Positions 31,570 to 39,731 of a DNA stretch of 39,731 bases are shown piece by piece (positions within the stretch are counted from its first letter, which is position 1; every line of letters starts with the position of its first letter). The notes beneath the pieces were generated by a model. The model saw only the letters and a program-made list of their open reading frames with translations. It had not been told where the DNA came from and did not search any database. Both the position numbers and the translations under genes were made by a program. Source of the DNA: Eubacteriales Family XIII. Incertae Sedis bacterium (GTDB lineage: Bacteria; Bacillota; Clostridia; Peptostreptococcales; Anaerovoracaceae). Location of the stretch: assembly GCA_031266025.1 (NCBI GenBank), contig JAISBV010000090.1, positions 1 to 39,731 of the forward strand, read 5' to 3'.

Positions 31570-31733
31570 TAAGGCACTGTGAAAAAATAACACACACATC
31601 CTGCTTGTCTTTTTTCCGTCAGGCTTCGTTGGCAGAACCCGTTGATACTATTGAGTATCAACGGAACCCACCGCCTTGCCCGACGAAAAAAATCCTGCGC
31701 AATCTATGCATTTTATTTTTTCACAGAGCCTAA
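31570..31733. mobile_element. Palindromic MITE-like element D
   Basis: GGCACTGTGAAAAAATAA (31573-31590) is matched at 17 of 18 positions by the reverse complement of 31713-31730. TAA flanks both ends (31570-31572 and 31731-31733), a likely 3-bp target duplication. The whole 158 bp is roughly palindromic, with a perfect central hairpin CGTTGATACT/AGTATCAACG (31640-31649 and 31654-31663). The ends are unlike those of elements A-C, so it is a different family. The element lies between the lipoprotein and binding-protein genes and could terminate or attenuate transcription; the right TAA is part of the next gene's ribosome binding region (TAAGGAG). Confidence 0.75.
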
Positions 31734-31745
31734 GGAGTGACTGCT

Positions 31746-32918
31746 ATGAATAACCGCAATACAAAATATTGCCGCTCAAATGTTCAATCAAGACTGTTCA
31801 CGTGGGGGTTGAGCAGTTACCGACTAATTACTGTTTTGACGGCCTTAATAATAGCTCTCTCGTCTGTACTAACTGCGGGCTGCGCCGAAACCGCGCAATC
31901 CGGTGAAATTTCCGGCCCATCCGAAGCCGGCGGCGAAACGCGCGTATTTACGGATTCGGCGGGCCGAACAGTCGAGCTTCCGCTCGTTATCGACAGGGTG
32001 GCGCCGTCCGGCGCCTACGCGCAGATCATGCTGTATACCCTGTGCCCGGATAAACTCATCGGATTATCGTCGCCGTTTTCGCGAAATCAAAAAGAGTACA
32101 TTAATGAAAAATATTGGGATCTCCCCGCGTTCGGGCAATTCTACGGCAAAAACGCGACGATGAACTTCGAAGAGATCATAAAAGCGGCGCCTGACGTTAT
32201 CATTGACGTGGGTGAGGAAAAAGACGGCATAGCGACCGATATGGACGGCATCAGTGAGCAAACCGGCATACCCGTCATATTTGTCAAAGCGACGCTTGAT
32301 ACGATGGCCGACGCGTATGACACACTGGGCGAGGCTCTTGGTGTTCCCGAAAGGGCGGCGGAGCTTTCGGGTTATGTACGCGAAACGCTCGCATTTGCCG
32401 AAGATCGGCGCGCGCGGATAAGCGAAGACGACAGGGTAAGGGTGCTTTTCGGCAACGGCGAATACGGCCTTGAAGTGCCGGGCGTTGGTTCCGTTCACGC
32501 GGAGGCGTTGGATGTGGCGGGACTTGAAAACGTGGCCGTACTTGACCGGGTTTCGGGCAGCGGCAGGGACGAGGTGTCCATTGAGCAAGTGATGCTCTGG
32601 GATCCCGACGCCGTGATAATAGCGCCCGACAGCTGTTACAGCGACATATTCGACGACCCCATATGGGCCGGCATCGGCGCTGTACAAAGGAAAGAGGTCT
32701 ATGAGATACCGCTCGGGCCCTATAGCTGGTTAGACAGGCCTCCTTCCGTGCAGCGCGTTCTCGGCGTGCTGTGGCTCGGCAATCTCTTTTACCCGGAGCT
32801 CTACAACGTCGATATGATCGCGGAAACACAGCGCTTCTACTCGCTCTTTTGGGGCTATGAGCTCACGGAGGATGAAGCGCGCGCGCTTTTGGCGAATTCG
32901 ACGCTGAAACGGGTATAA
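31746..32918 (+). CDS. ABC importer substrate-binding lipoprotein (FhuD/BtuF/MolA class)
   Basis: This lipid-anchored binding protein feeds the permease and ATPase encoded next. It has 390 residues. The signal peptide ends at the lipobox LTAGC (Cys46). The mature part begins with RVFTDSAGRTVELPLVIDRVAPSG, the standard opening of this class, and ends with a WLDRPPSVQRVLGVLWLGNLFYP segment. Ligand could be an iron complex, cobalamin or molybdate/tungstate; the preceding lipoprotein slightly favours molybdate. The start at 31746 has AAGGAG 8 nt upstream. Residues about 8-25 are encoded by a copy of the dispersed repeat (31768-31820), between the start codon and the hydrophobic core. A TTG at 31809, after the repeat, is an alternative but has a poorly spaced ribosome binding site. 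Confidence 0.9.
   Translation: MNNRNTKYCRSNVQSRLFTWGLSSYRLITVLTALIIALSSVLTAGCAETAQSGEISGPSEAGGETRVFTDSAGRTVELPLVIDRVAPSGAYAQIMLYTLCPDKLIGLSSPFSRNQKEYINEKYWDLPAFGQFYGKNATMNFEEIIKAAPDVIIDVGEEKDGIATDMDGISEQTGIPVIFVKATLDTMADAYDTLGEALGVPERAAELSGYVRETLAFAEDRRARISEDDRVRVLFGNGEYGLEVPGVGSVHAEALDVAGLENVAVLDRVSGSGRDEVSIEQVMLWDPDAVIIAPDSCYSDIFDDPIWAGIGAVQRKEVYEIPLGPYSWLDRPPSVQRVLGVLWLGNLFYPELYNVDMIAETQRFYSLFWGYELTEDEARALLANSTLKRV
31768..31820 (+). repeat. Dispersed repeat copy inside a coding region, with both ends
   Basis: CTCAAATGTTCAATCAAGAC (31775-31794) is the repeat core. The left end reads ATTGCCGCTC instead of GTTACTGCTC. TTGAGCAGTTAC at 31809-31820 is a right-hand inverted end. The copy lies in frame within the signal peptide region of the binding protein. 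No target duplication can be seen. Confidence 0.7.
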
Positions 32919-32937
32919 ACGCGGCGTAGCGGAAGGA

Positions 32938-34044
32938 ATGAGCGACGTGAACGACACAGTATTGCAACCGGATAAAAAGAGTTATGGGGCGCGTTTCGCG
33001 GCGCTCGCGCTTGTGTTGATTTTCGTCTTTTTTGTGTCATTCATGCTCGGTCGCTATCCCGTAAATCCCGCCGATTTAGTCAAAATACTGCTGTCTCATC
33101 TGATTTCGGAAGCGTCTCGTATATTGCCCGATGCTTTGCGCGATGCCTTTTTAAACACATTTATAATAGAGAGGACTTGGGAATCCGCAGCAGAAACCGT
33201 TACACTGAACGTGCGTCTGCCGAGGATAGCGGCTGCGGCCGGTATAGGCGCGGCGCTTTCCGCCGCAGGAGCGGCGTATCAGGGTATGTTCAGAAACCCC
33301 TTGGTGTCACCTGACATACTCGGCGCGTCGTCAGGCGCCGGCTTCGGAGCGGCCTTCGGCATATTGGCGCGATTCGGTTACTTGGGCATATCCGTATCGG
33401 CCTTCCTGTTCGGAATAGGCGCAGTTCTGACCGCTTACGCGATAAGCGGGCGCAGCCGCCGTATGAGCAGCATATTGGCGATGGTGCTGACGGGCATGAT
33501 GATATCGTCGCTCTTCTCGGCGGCGACGTCTTTCATAAAGCTCATAGCGGATACGGATGAAATCCTCCCCGTCATTACATATTGGCTTATGGGCAGTCTT
33601 GCGTCCATACGCAACAGTGACATATTCTTTGCGGGCATTCCGATAGCGGCCGGACTCATAATCCTGTGGTTATTGCGTTGGCGCATAAACCTCCTGACCG
33701 TAGGCGACGAGGAAGCAAAAAGCATGGGTGTGGATATCGTGCGTCTGCGCACCGTCGTCATACTGTGCGCGACACTGCTCACCGCCGCGAGCGTCTCCGT
33801 CAGCGGCATGATCGGCTGGGTGGGTCTTGTGATCCCGCACTGTTGCCGCATGATATTCGGACACGACTACAACAGGCTTATGCCGGCGTCAATGATGTTC
33901 GGCGCGGCTTTTTTGATCGTCGTCGACGACGCGGCGCGTCTTATTTCCGCGAGCGAAGTACCGATAGGAATACTTACAGCCTTTGTCGGCGCGCCTGTGT
34001 TTGTATATTTGATTTTATCGAGAGGTTCCGAAAATGCATATTAA
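32938..34044 (+). CDS. FecCD/BtuC-family ABC transporter permease
   Basis: This is the membrane subunit of the importer. It has 368 residues with about ten helices, starting with ALALVLIFVFFVSFMLGRYPV. Family motifs are LNVRLPRIAAAAGIGAALSAAGAAYQGMFRNPLVSPDILG (about 96-135) and GWVGLVIPHCCRMIFGHDYNRLMPAS near 287-312, which includes the ATPase-coupling loop. ATG at 32938 directly abuts GGAAGGA, so the in-frame GTG at 32947, 9 nt away, could be the real start. It follows the binding protein by 19 nt and overlaps the ATPase gene by 11 nt. Family firm; substrate as for the binding protein. Confidence 0.95.
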   Translation: MSDVNDTVLQPDKKSYGARFAALALVLIFVFFVSFMLGRYPVNPADLVKILLSHLISEASRILPDALRDAFLNTFIIERTWESAAETVTLNVRLPRIAAAAGIGAALSAAGAAYQGMFRNPLVSPDILGASSGAGFGAAFGILARFGYLGISVSAFLFGIGAVLTAYAISGRSRRMSSILAMVLTGMMISSLFSAATSFIKLIADTDEILPVITYWLMGSLASIRNSDIFFAGIPIAAGLIILWLLRWRINLLTVGDEEAKSMGVDIVRLRTVVILCATLLTAASVSVSGMIGWVGLVIPHCCRMIFGHDYNRLMPASMMFGAAFLIVVDDAARLISASEVPIGILTAFVGAPVFVYLILSRGSENAY

Positions 34045-34846
34045 CGTACATGGACTCAGCTTCTCATATGGGACGCGCAGGGTGCTTCACGACGTAAGCT
34101 TTTCGGCGGCGCCCGGCGAATTAGTATCCGTGCTCGGCCCGAACGGCGCCGGAAAGAGTACGATGTTTCGATGTATTATGGGATTTCTGAAAGCGGGTGA
34201 AGGCCAAATTTTGATAGACGGCGCCGACATAAACTCAATCGGAAGGCGCGCGTTGGCCGAACGTATGGCTTACGTGCCGCAGACAGCGACGCCGGTATTC
34301 AATCATACCGTGCTTGAAACCGTCCTTATGGGTCTTTCGGGGCACATCGGCTTCGGGCGTGCGCCAAAGGCGGCGCACGCGGCGGCGGCGCTCGAAACGC
34401 TCGACAATCTCGGCATAGCGCATCTCAAAGACAGAGGTTGCATGGAGATCAGCGGCGGCGAGAGACAATTGGCATTCTTGGCGAGGGCCTTGGTGCAAAA
34501 CGCGCGCATACTTATTATGGACGAACCGACTGCCAATCTCGACTACGGGCGTCAGCACAGCGCGCTCGAAAGGGCGCGCGCTCTCGCCGCGAGCGGTTAC
34601 ACTATCGTGACGTCAACCCACAATCCGGAACACGCCTTCCTGTACGCGACGAAAGTTTTGGCCCTTTACGGCAGCAGAATCGTGGCCGACGGCAAGCCAA
34701 GCGAGGTTCTTACGGAAGAGCTTATCGAAAAACTCTACGGTATAGGCGTGCGCCTTCACGACGTTCCGAGCAATGACGGCTCCAAAACCGTGCGAATATG
34801 TCTGCCGGGCGGCGCGACGGCGTATAACGGTGTTCGCGGCGCGTGA
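34034..34846 (+). CDS. ABC importer ATPase (FecE/BtuD/MolC class)
   Basis: This is the ATP-binding subunit for the importer, with 270 residues. Walker A is GPNGAGKST near 36-44, the Q-loop is YVPQTATPVFNHT near 80-92, the signature is ISGGERQLAFLARAL near 140-154, Walker B is ILIMDEPTANLDYG near 160-173, and the switch histidine is in STHNPEHAF. GAGG lies upstream of the ATG within the permease 3' end. The three genes form a compact operon, and a methyltransferase gene follows 28 nt later. Confidence 0.96.
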   Translation: MHINVHGLSFSYGTRRVLHDVSFSAAPGELVSVLGPNGAGKSTMFRCIMGFLKAGEGQILIDGADINSIGRRALAERMAYVPQTATPVFNHTVLETVLMGLSGHIGFGRAPKAAHAAAALETLDNLGIAHLKDRGCMEISGGERQLAFLARALVQNARILIMDEPTANLDYGRQHSALERARALAASGYTIVTSTHNPEHAFLYATKVLALYGSRIVADGKPSEVLTEELIEKLYGIGVRLHDVPSNDGSKTVRICLPGGATAYNGVRGA

Positions 34847-34874
34847 GCGCGAGCAGGGAAGGAACAGTCAGGAA

Positions 34875-35531
34875 ATGCAATGCAAGACGATATACGATGT
34901 TGATCGTGAGCGCTTTGAGGACTCGGCGCGCAGACACGGCGCCGAAGCGCCGAGCTATGACGGTTGGCTTGATAAATACTTTGAAGGAGACTGCACCGGA
35001 CGCGCGGTTTTGGAACTCGGCTGCGGAACAGGCGACGACACCTCGTTTTTGACGACTACAGGCTGTGAATTGATATGCTGCGACTTTTCCAAAGAAGCGC
35101 TAAAACGCATAACCGAGCTGTACCCGAGGGTCGCCACAAAAGAATTCAACCTCAAGGACATATTCCCGTTCGACAACGGAATAGCCGACACGGTCATAGC
35201 AAGTCTTTGTCTGCATTTTTTCGACGAAACCGTTATGGCGGGCATACTTTCCGAAATAAAGCGCGTCTTAACGCCAAACGGCGTACTGCTGTGCCGGCTC
35301 AATTCAACAAACGATTATACTGATGGCCTTTGCGGCGAAACGGAGCTTACGCCGGGTTCATATATGACGCAAAACGGTTTTAAACGTTTCTACGATGAAT
35401 CCGCAGCGCGCTCCGCTTTTATTAAGGATTGGAATATCAAATTCATAAAGGAAATGACGACGCTGAAATTTTCAAAGCCCAAAGCGCTTTGGGAACTTAT
35501 GCTGACGCCAAAACCGCCAACTACCCTATAA
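34875..35531 (+). CDS. SAM-dependent class I methyltransferase
   Basis: This is a Rossmann-fold methyltransferase of 218 residues. Motif I is VLELGCGTGDDTSFL (45-59), the acidic end of strand 2 is CCDFSKEAL, and motif IV/post-I is IADTVIASLCLHFFDE. The start at 34875 (MQCKTIYD) has AGGAA close upstream and AAGGAA further away; longer frames would overlap the ATPase gene. It is probably the last gene of the ABC operon and might act on the transported ligand or be unrelated. Its stop (TAA 35529-35531) overlaps the end of the convergent carboxyltransferase gene by 6 nt. Substrate unknown. Confidence 0.88.
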   Translation: MQCKTIYDVDRERFEDSARRHGAEAPSYDGWLDKYFEGDCTGRAVLELGCGTGDDTSFLTTTGCELICCDFSKEALKRITELYPRVATKEFNLKDIFPFDNGIADTVIASLCLHFFDETVMAGILSEIKRVLTPNGVLLCRLNSTNDYTDGLCGETELTPGSYMTQNGFKRFYDESAARSAFIKDWNIKFIKEMTTLKFSKPKALWELMLTPKPPTTL

Positions 35532-37067
35532 TGGTATGTTGCCGTGCTTCTTCGCCGGCAAAGACTGCCGTTTGGATTCAAGCATCTTAAACGCGCCGGT
35601 CAGACGCAGACGCGTCGCCCGAGGTTCTATAATATCCTCCGCATAGCCCATCTCGGCGGCGCGGTACGGGTTATTGAACATCCGCTCGTACTCGGCTATC
35701 ATCTCCTGTCTCTTGCTTATCGGATCCTCCGCTTCGTTGATCTCATTCTTGAAAACGATGTTTGCGGCGCCCTCCGCGCCCATAACCGCAATCTGTGCCG
35801 ACGGCCACGCAAGAACCAAATCCGCGCCAAGCTCTTTATTGCACATCGCGATATACGCGCCGCCGTAGGCCTTGCGCAAAATAACCGTAACCTTGGGCAC
35901 AGTGGCCTCGCAGTAGGCGTACAGCATCTTGGCGCCGTGCCTGATGATACCGCCCGTTTCCTGCTTAACGCCCGGCAGGAAGCCCGGTACATCCACCAAT
36001 GTCAACAGCGGAATGTTAAACGCGTCGCAGCGTCTGATAAAACGCGCAGCCTTGTCGGACGCGTTGATGTTGAGACAGCCGGCGGCGACCTTGGGCTGAT
36101 TTGCCACAACGCCGACCGTAGCGCCGTTCAATCTGATGAAGCAGGTCACGATGTTCTTCGCGTAACGCGCCGCCACATCATATATCTTGCCGTCGTCGGC
36201 TATCTTCCCGATAATATCGTATATGTTATATCCCTTGCTCGGATTATCGGGAATTATCGCGTCGAATTCCGGTATCAGTCTGTTCGGGTCGTCATTCACG
36301 GGAACGGTCGGCGCCGTCTCAAGATTGTTTGACGGCAAATAGCCTATGAGCTCGCGTACCGCAAGCAGCGTCTCCCTGTCGCCTTCGCCGATAAAATGCG
36401 CGACGCCGCTGACGGAATTGTGCGTCATGGCTCCGCCCAACTCTTCGGCAGAGATATCTTCGCCCGTAACGGTCTTGATAACCTGCGGCCCGGTGATAAA
36501 CATGCGGCTCGTCTTGTCAACCATAAACACAAAGTCCGTCAGTGCCGGCGAATAGACGGCGCCGCCCGCGCACGGCCCCATAATAACGGATATCTGAGGA
36601 ATAACGCCCGATGATATCGTGTTGTTGTAGAATATCTTGCCGAAGCCCGACAGCGCGTTAACGCCCTCCTGTATACGCGCGCCGCCCGAGTCGTTAAGTC
36701 CTACTATGGGCGCGCCCATCTTGAGCGCCATATTCTGAACCTTGACGATCTTTTCGGCGTGGTATTCGCCGAGAGAACCGCCGAGTACCGTAAAATCCTG
36801 CGCGTAAGCGTACACAAGCCGCCCGTCCACGGTTCCGTATCCGGATACGACGCCGTCGCCCGGCGCCCGTTTGCCCGCCATATCGAAATTGTGACACCTG
36901 TGCGCGACAAAGACGTCTATCTCGACAAAACTGTCTTTATCAAACAAAATATCCAGTCTCTCCCGTGCAGTCAGCTTGTTTTGCGCGTGCTGCGCTTCCG
37001 CGCGCTCCGCGCCGCCGCCGAGCGCTATTTCTGATTTTTGTCTGCGCAGTTCATCCAATTTGTCCAT
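35526..37067 (-). CDS. mmdA: Acyl-CoA carboxyltransferase / methylmalonyl-CoA decarboxylase alpha subunit
   Basis: This biotin-dependent carboxyltransferase of about 513 residues belongs to the propionyl-CoA carboxylase beta / methylmalonyl-CoA decarboxylase alpha family. Motifs are TARERLDILFDKDSFVE near 33, GLNDSGGARIQEGV near 120 (first oxyanion hole region), GPCAGGAVYSPALTDF near 162, and GGIIRHGAKMLYAY and KAYGGAYIAMC in the C-terminal half. ATG at 37067 is preferred because AAGGGG lies 7 nt upstream, but only 1 nt from the ATG at 37073. No biotin carboxylase, biotin carrier or MmdB/C/D membrane subunit is next to it, so it is stand-alone here. It follows ftsH by 75 nt. A propionyl/methylmalonyl role would be compatible with an acrylate-type pathway but is inference. 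Confidence 0.93.
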   Translation of the reverse strand: MDKLDELRRQKSEIALGGGAERAEAQHAQNKLTARERLDILFDKDSFVEIDVFVAHRCHNFDMAGKRAPGDGVVSGYGTVDGRLVYAYAQDFTVLGGSLGEYHAEKIVKVQNMALKMGAPIVGLNDSGGARIQEGVNALSGFGKIFYNNTISSGVIPQISVIMGPCAGGAVYSPALTDFVFMVDKTSRMFITGPQVIKTVTGEDISAEELGGAMTHNSVSGVAHFIGEGDRETLLAVRELIGYLPSNNLETAPTVPVNDDPNRLIPEFDAIIPDNPSKGYNIYDIIGKIADDGKIYDVAARYAKNIVTCFIRLNGATVGVVANQPKVAAGCLNINASDKAARFIRRCDAFNIPLLTLVDVPGFLPGVKQETGGIIRHGAKMLYAYCEATVPKVTVILRKAYGGAYIAMCNKELGADLVLAWPSAQIAVMGAEGAANIVFKNEINEAEDPISKRQEMIAEYERMFNNPYRAAEMGYAEDIIEPRATRLRLTGAFKMLESKRQSLPAKKHGNIPL

Positions 37068-37142
37068 CCCCATACCCCTTCTTTGATTCCGGCAGGAATC
37101 GTCGCCTGTTCGCCGTACAGAGCGTCAAGGCTGTGCGACTCG

Positions 37143-39293
37143 TCATTCCTTATCATCATCGTCGTTCTTTTCATCATCAGGCGCTTCTTCGGGCATACCG
37201 TCCGACGGCGAAAGCTTCCTCGTTTTCATCCGAAACGATCTTCTGAGCTTACCCGACGCGTTGTATTCCCTGTACTCTTGCCGCACCGCGCCGTTCCCCT
37301 CGCTCTCGCTCTCGCCCTCTGCTTCCTCTTCCTCGGTCTCTTCTTCGATTTCTTCGTCGTCTTCATCCTCGGGCAACAAAAGCAGCTTCTCCGTTTCCGC
37401 AGCCTCCTTCGCGTTCTTTTCCTGAATATGCTTCTCGTCATGCTCTATTTTCTTAATGAGCTGCTCCGGCGTCAGCTTCCTTGTGAACAGGTTTTCAAAC
37501 TGCTCGCCGTCCAAGGTTTCGACCTCAAGAAGCGCGCTCGCGATAATATTGAGCTCATCTGAATGCTCTCTGATTATATTTTCGGCTGTGCGGTAGGCTT
37601 CTTCAATCAAATTTCTGACTTCATCGTCTATCTCCGAAGCCATTTCTTCGGAATAATTCTTTCTGGTCGAAAAATCCTTGCCGAGGAAAACCTCGTCGGC
37701 GGAGCTGTAATTCACGGGGCCTATCCTGTCGCTGAATCCGTATTTCGTAACCATGTCGCGCGCTATTTCAGTGGCGCGCGCTATATCGTTGCTGGCGCCT
37801 GTGCTGATATCGTTCAGTCGCAGCTTTTCCGCCACACGACCGCCGAGTAAGTGGACGATATTCTCCATCATCTTCGTCTTGGTCGTGTAATACTTGTCCT
37901 CCTTTGGCAGTATCATAGTGAATCCGCCGGCTCTTCCGCGAGGTATGATCGTAATCTGATGAACCGGGTCGGTATTCGGCAGAACACGCGCGACAATAGC
38001 GTGGCCGGCCTCGTGGTAGGCCGTCAGCTTGCGTTCGTCTTCGCTGATAACGCGGCTCCTCTTTTCGGGGCCCGCTATTACCTTCGTCACCGCAGCCTCT
38101 ATCTCGTCCATGCGTATTTTGCGGCCGTTACGGCGGGCGGCCAACAGCGCGGCTTCGTTCAGCATATTCTCTATGTCGGCCGGCGTGAAGCCCGGCGTCC
38201 TTCTGGCAAGAACCTTGGGATCAACCTCATCGTCAAGCGGCTTATTCTTCGAGTGTACGCGAAATATGGCTTCCCTGCCCTTTATATCGGGAATACCTAT
38301 TACGACTTGCCGATCAAAACGGCCCGGGCGCAGCAGAGCCGGATCTAAAATATCGGGTCTGTTCGTAGCCGCCAGAATGATGATGCCCGAATTTTCACCG
38401 AAGCCGTCCATCTCGACAAGCAACTGATTCAGTGTCTGCTCCCTTTCGTCGTGGCCGCCGCCGAGACCCGCCCCGCGCTTCCTGCCCACGGCGTCTATTT
38501 CGTCTATGAATATGATGCATGGGCTGCTTTTCTTGGCCTGCTCGAACAGGTCGCGAACACGCGACGCGCCGACGCCGACGAACATCTCGACAAAATCAGA
38601 ACCGCTGATGCTGAAAAACGGCACCCCGGCCTCGCCTGCGGCCGCCTTGGATATATACGTCTTGCCCGTACCCGGCGGGCCGACGAGCAATATACCCTTG
38701 GGTATGCGCGCGCCGAGTTCATTGTATTTTTTGGGATTTTTAAGGAAATCCACAACCTCCGTCAGCTCTTCCTTCTCTTCATCAAGCCCCGCAACGTCGT
38801 CGAAGGTCACCTTGCGCAGATCGCCCTCCTTGTGTAAACGGGCGCGGCTTCTTCCGAACGACATGACCTTGCCGCCCCCGCCGCCGCCTTGGTTCATAAA
38901 GACGAACAGGAAAAATATGAGCACGCCCATCATGAGAAGCGTCGGCAAGAGCGTAAGCAGCCAATGCGTTTCCTTGAGCTTCTCGCCCTCGAACCTGCTG
39001 ATCTTTCCCGTTTTTATCTGCGGAAAGATATAATCCGCTTCAAGTATACTGATCTCATAAAGGCTCGGGGAATAACATATAAATTCCTCGCCGGAAGTGA
39101 ATTTGCCTGTTATATTTTGGCCTACAACCTTGATAGCGCTTACCTGTTCCCTGTCCAGTCTGTCGACCAACTCCGAAAGAACAACCTCCGTAGGAGGCTT
39201 TTCGTTTGTATTTCCCACATAGAACCATGCGACCGCTAAAACAACCGCAAAAATCGCTATATATATACCAAAATTCTTCGCCGTTTTGTTCAA
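37143..39293 (-). CDS. ftsH: ATP-dependent zinc metalloprotease FtsH
   Basis: FtsH degrades membrane and regulatory proteins. It has 716 residues, 50-100 more than usual. Membrane helices are at about 9-26 and 111-133 around a small external domain. The AAA domain has Walker A GPPGTGKT (205-212) and Walker B IIFIDEID (260-267), then the second region of homology ([19 protein letters not shown]). The zinc site is HEAGH (427-431). A long acidic, low-complexity tail follows from about residue 635 (many Glu/Asp, then basic, then DDDD), which accounts for the extra length. The start is TTG at 39293, with AAAGGAG 11 nt upstream. Confidence 0.97.
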   Translation of the reverse strand: MNKTAKNFGIYIAIFAVVLAVAWFYVGNTNEKPPTEVVLSELVDRLDREQVSAIKVVGQNITGKFTSGEEFICYSPSLYEISILEADYIFPQIKTGKISRFEGEKLKETHWLLTLLPTLLMMGVLIFFLFVFMNQGGGGGGKVMSFGRSRARLHKEGDLRKVTFDDVAGLDEEKEELTEVVDFLKNPKKYNELGARIPKGILLVGPPGTGKTYISKAAAGEAGVPFFSISGSDFVEMFVGVGASRVRDLFEQAKKSSPCIIFIDEIDAVGRKRGAGLGGGHDEREQTLNQLLVEMDGFGENSGIIILAATNRPDILDPALLRPGRFDRQVVIGIPDIKGREAIFRVHSKNKPLDDEVDPKVLARRTPGFTPADIENMLNEAALLAARRNGRKIRMDEIEAAVTKVIAGPEKRSRVISEDERKLTAYHEAGHAIVARVLPNTDPVHQITIIPRGRAGGFTMILPKEDKYYTTKTKMMENIVHLLGGRVAEKLRLNDISTGASNDIARATEIARDMVTKYGFSDRIGPVNYSSADEVFLGKDFSTRKNYSEEMASEIDDEVRNLIEEAYRTAENIIREHSDELNIIASALLEVETLDGEQFENLFTRKLTPEQLIKKIEHDEKHIQEKNAKEAAETEKLLLLPEDEDDEEIEEETEEEEAEGESESEGNGAVRQEYREYNASGKLRRSFRMKTRKLSPSDGMPEEAPDDEKNDDDDKE

Positions 39294-39409
39294 GAATGCA
39301 ATCGCTCCTTTCTAAGCGCAGTAGGACGACATACAGATTAAGTTTAACACATTACAAACATATATTCAATATGCAATATCGCACATATTATACAATACAA
39401 GGGAATACT
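39294..39409 (-). promoter_or_regulatory. ftsH upstream region with possible promoters
   Basis: On the minus strand TATAAT lies at 39392-39387 and TTGAAT, 17 nt, TAAACT nearer the gene. Neither pair is complete: the -35 position for TATAAT falls exactly at the inner end of element C (39410-39415). The AAAGGAG of ftsH is at 39305-39311. Confidence 0.35.
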
Positions 39410-39554
39410 GTTACAGTTCACAGGTATACTGCAAGCTAAAATATTAAATCGTTAAAATCCAACGAACGTCATTCCGGGCTTTTGGATTTTAACAACCCAA
39501 GGATGCCCTAAAACATTTATTGCGCAGACAACCTCTGAACAGTAACGGAATATT
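39402..39554. mobile_element. MITE-like element C (internally deleted relative of B)
   Basis: The element spans 39410-39546 (137 bp). Its first ~70 bp match element B with only a few changes. Just inside the first hairpin arm (after GTCATTCCGGGCTT) the sequence jumps to TTGGATT, so the double hairpin is lost. The right end CTGAACAGTAAC is a degraded inverted end. Flanks GGAATACT (39402-39409) and GGAATATT (39547-39554) agree at 7 of 8, consistent with an 8-bp target duplication. Confidence 0.8.
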
Positions 39555-39576
39555 TCTCTCACACCCGCCGCCGCCG

Positions 39577-39609
39577 TAGCTCAAAGATTTCAATCAAGAC
39601 TACCCAAAC
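39577..39609 (+). repeat. Short dispersed repeat
   Basis: GTAGCTCAAAGATTTCAATC followed by AAGACTACCCAAAC is a diverged copy of the short repeat, 30 bp beyond element C. Confidence 0.55.
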
Positions 39610-39731
39610 GCCGCGTCAGTTTTACCCTGTCGCAAGCTCCGGGCACGCGTGTTCAGATCGGGTTCTGCCGGCGGTTTTGGCCCCCGGAACGTACTTAGAG
39701 CTACGTGAGGAGGACAATAACCGACGGCAGG
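39610..39731. other. Right-edge intergenic stretch with a recurring 20-mer
   Basis: No coding frame is convincing here. CGCAAGCTCCGGGCACGCGT at 39631-39650 is identical to 29975-29994. Beyond it, ACGTA...TACGT forms a 5-bp stem near 39690-39707, and CTGCCGGCGGTT and the final CCGACGGCAG look related to each other. It may be the start of a structured RNA or the leader of a gene off the edge; I cannot identify it. Confidence 0.4.

Noticed and set aside
3695-39609. Repeated GTTCAATCAAGACT core considered as a CRISPR repeat
   Set aside because: Copies are single, kilobases apart, with no regular spacers and no cas genes; they fit mobile-element ends better.

Overview
The window looks like a chromosome segment of an anaerobic, Firmicutes/Clostridia-type bacterium with roughly balanced base composition. 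The clues are strong GGAGG-type ribosome binding sites, several GTG/TTG starts, an HU gene beside an RqcP-type S4 gene, a transglutaminase-like protein carrying the 'copper amine oxidase N-terminal-like' stalk repeats common in Clostridia, a TRAP transporter, and BadF/HgdB-type radical enzyme components. This placement is inferred from gene content only.

Positions 1-19112 form one catabolic locus built around a divergent promoter region (5620-5977). Leftward runs an operon of alcohol dehydrogenase, split transketolase (N and C halves), a second alcohol dehydrogenase, and the TRAP permeases DctQ and DctM (DctM is cut by the window edge; no DctP is visible). Rightward runs a 12-gene operon: two paralogous family-I-like CoA-transferases, a third zinc alcohol dehydrogenase, a KduD-like dehydrogenase, a DHDPS/KDG-aldolase-family lyase, a DgoK-like kinase, a D-2-hydroxyacid dehydrogenase, then four genes with the subunit make-up of an ATP-dependent class I benzoyl-CoA reductase (ATPase, HGD-D subunit, HGD-D subunit, ATPase), and a LarA-like nickel-pincer racemase/epimerase. 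Each of the two promoters carries a copy of the same LacI-type operator just downstream of the -10. My reading is that a sugar acid or polyol is imported and oxidised, split into small acids, and that a 2-hydroxy acid is epimerised, made into a CoA ester and handled by the BCR/2-hydroxyacyl-CoA-dehydratase-like complex. No aromatic-ring pathway genes accompany it, which makes this complex the most interesting object here.

Positions 19086-24242 (minus strand) are general genes: transglutaminase-like secreted protein, ychF, lgt, an AEC-family permease and nth. Positions 24270-29494 hold an efflux operon (membrane fusion protein, RND pump, TetR) with a TetR-type operator and two leader hairpins. 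Minus-strand rqcP and hup follow. Positions 31015-35531 hold a lipoprotein with a molybdopterin-oxidoreductase-like look, an iron-complex/BtuF/MolA-type ABC importer and a methyltransferase. Minus-strand mmdA-like carboxyltransferase and ftsH close the window.

A dispersed non-autonomous repeat family with GTTAC-type ends runs through the whole region. It has three longer copies (15523-15685, 30483-30754, 39410-39546) with inverted ends and 8-bp target duplications, two of them carrying intact double hairpins, plus about eight ~34-bp fragments in intergenic gaps. One of these fragments is read through as part of a signal peptide. A second, unrelated palindromic element lies at 31573-31730. No transposase, CRISPR array, tRNA or rRNA gene was seen.
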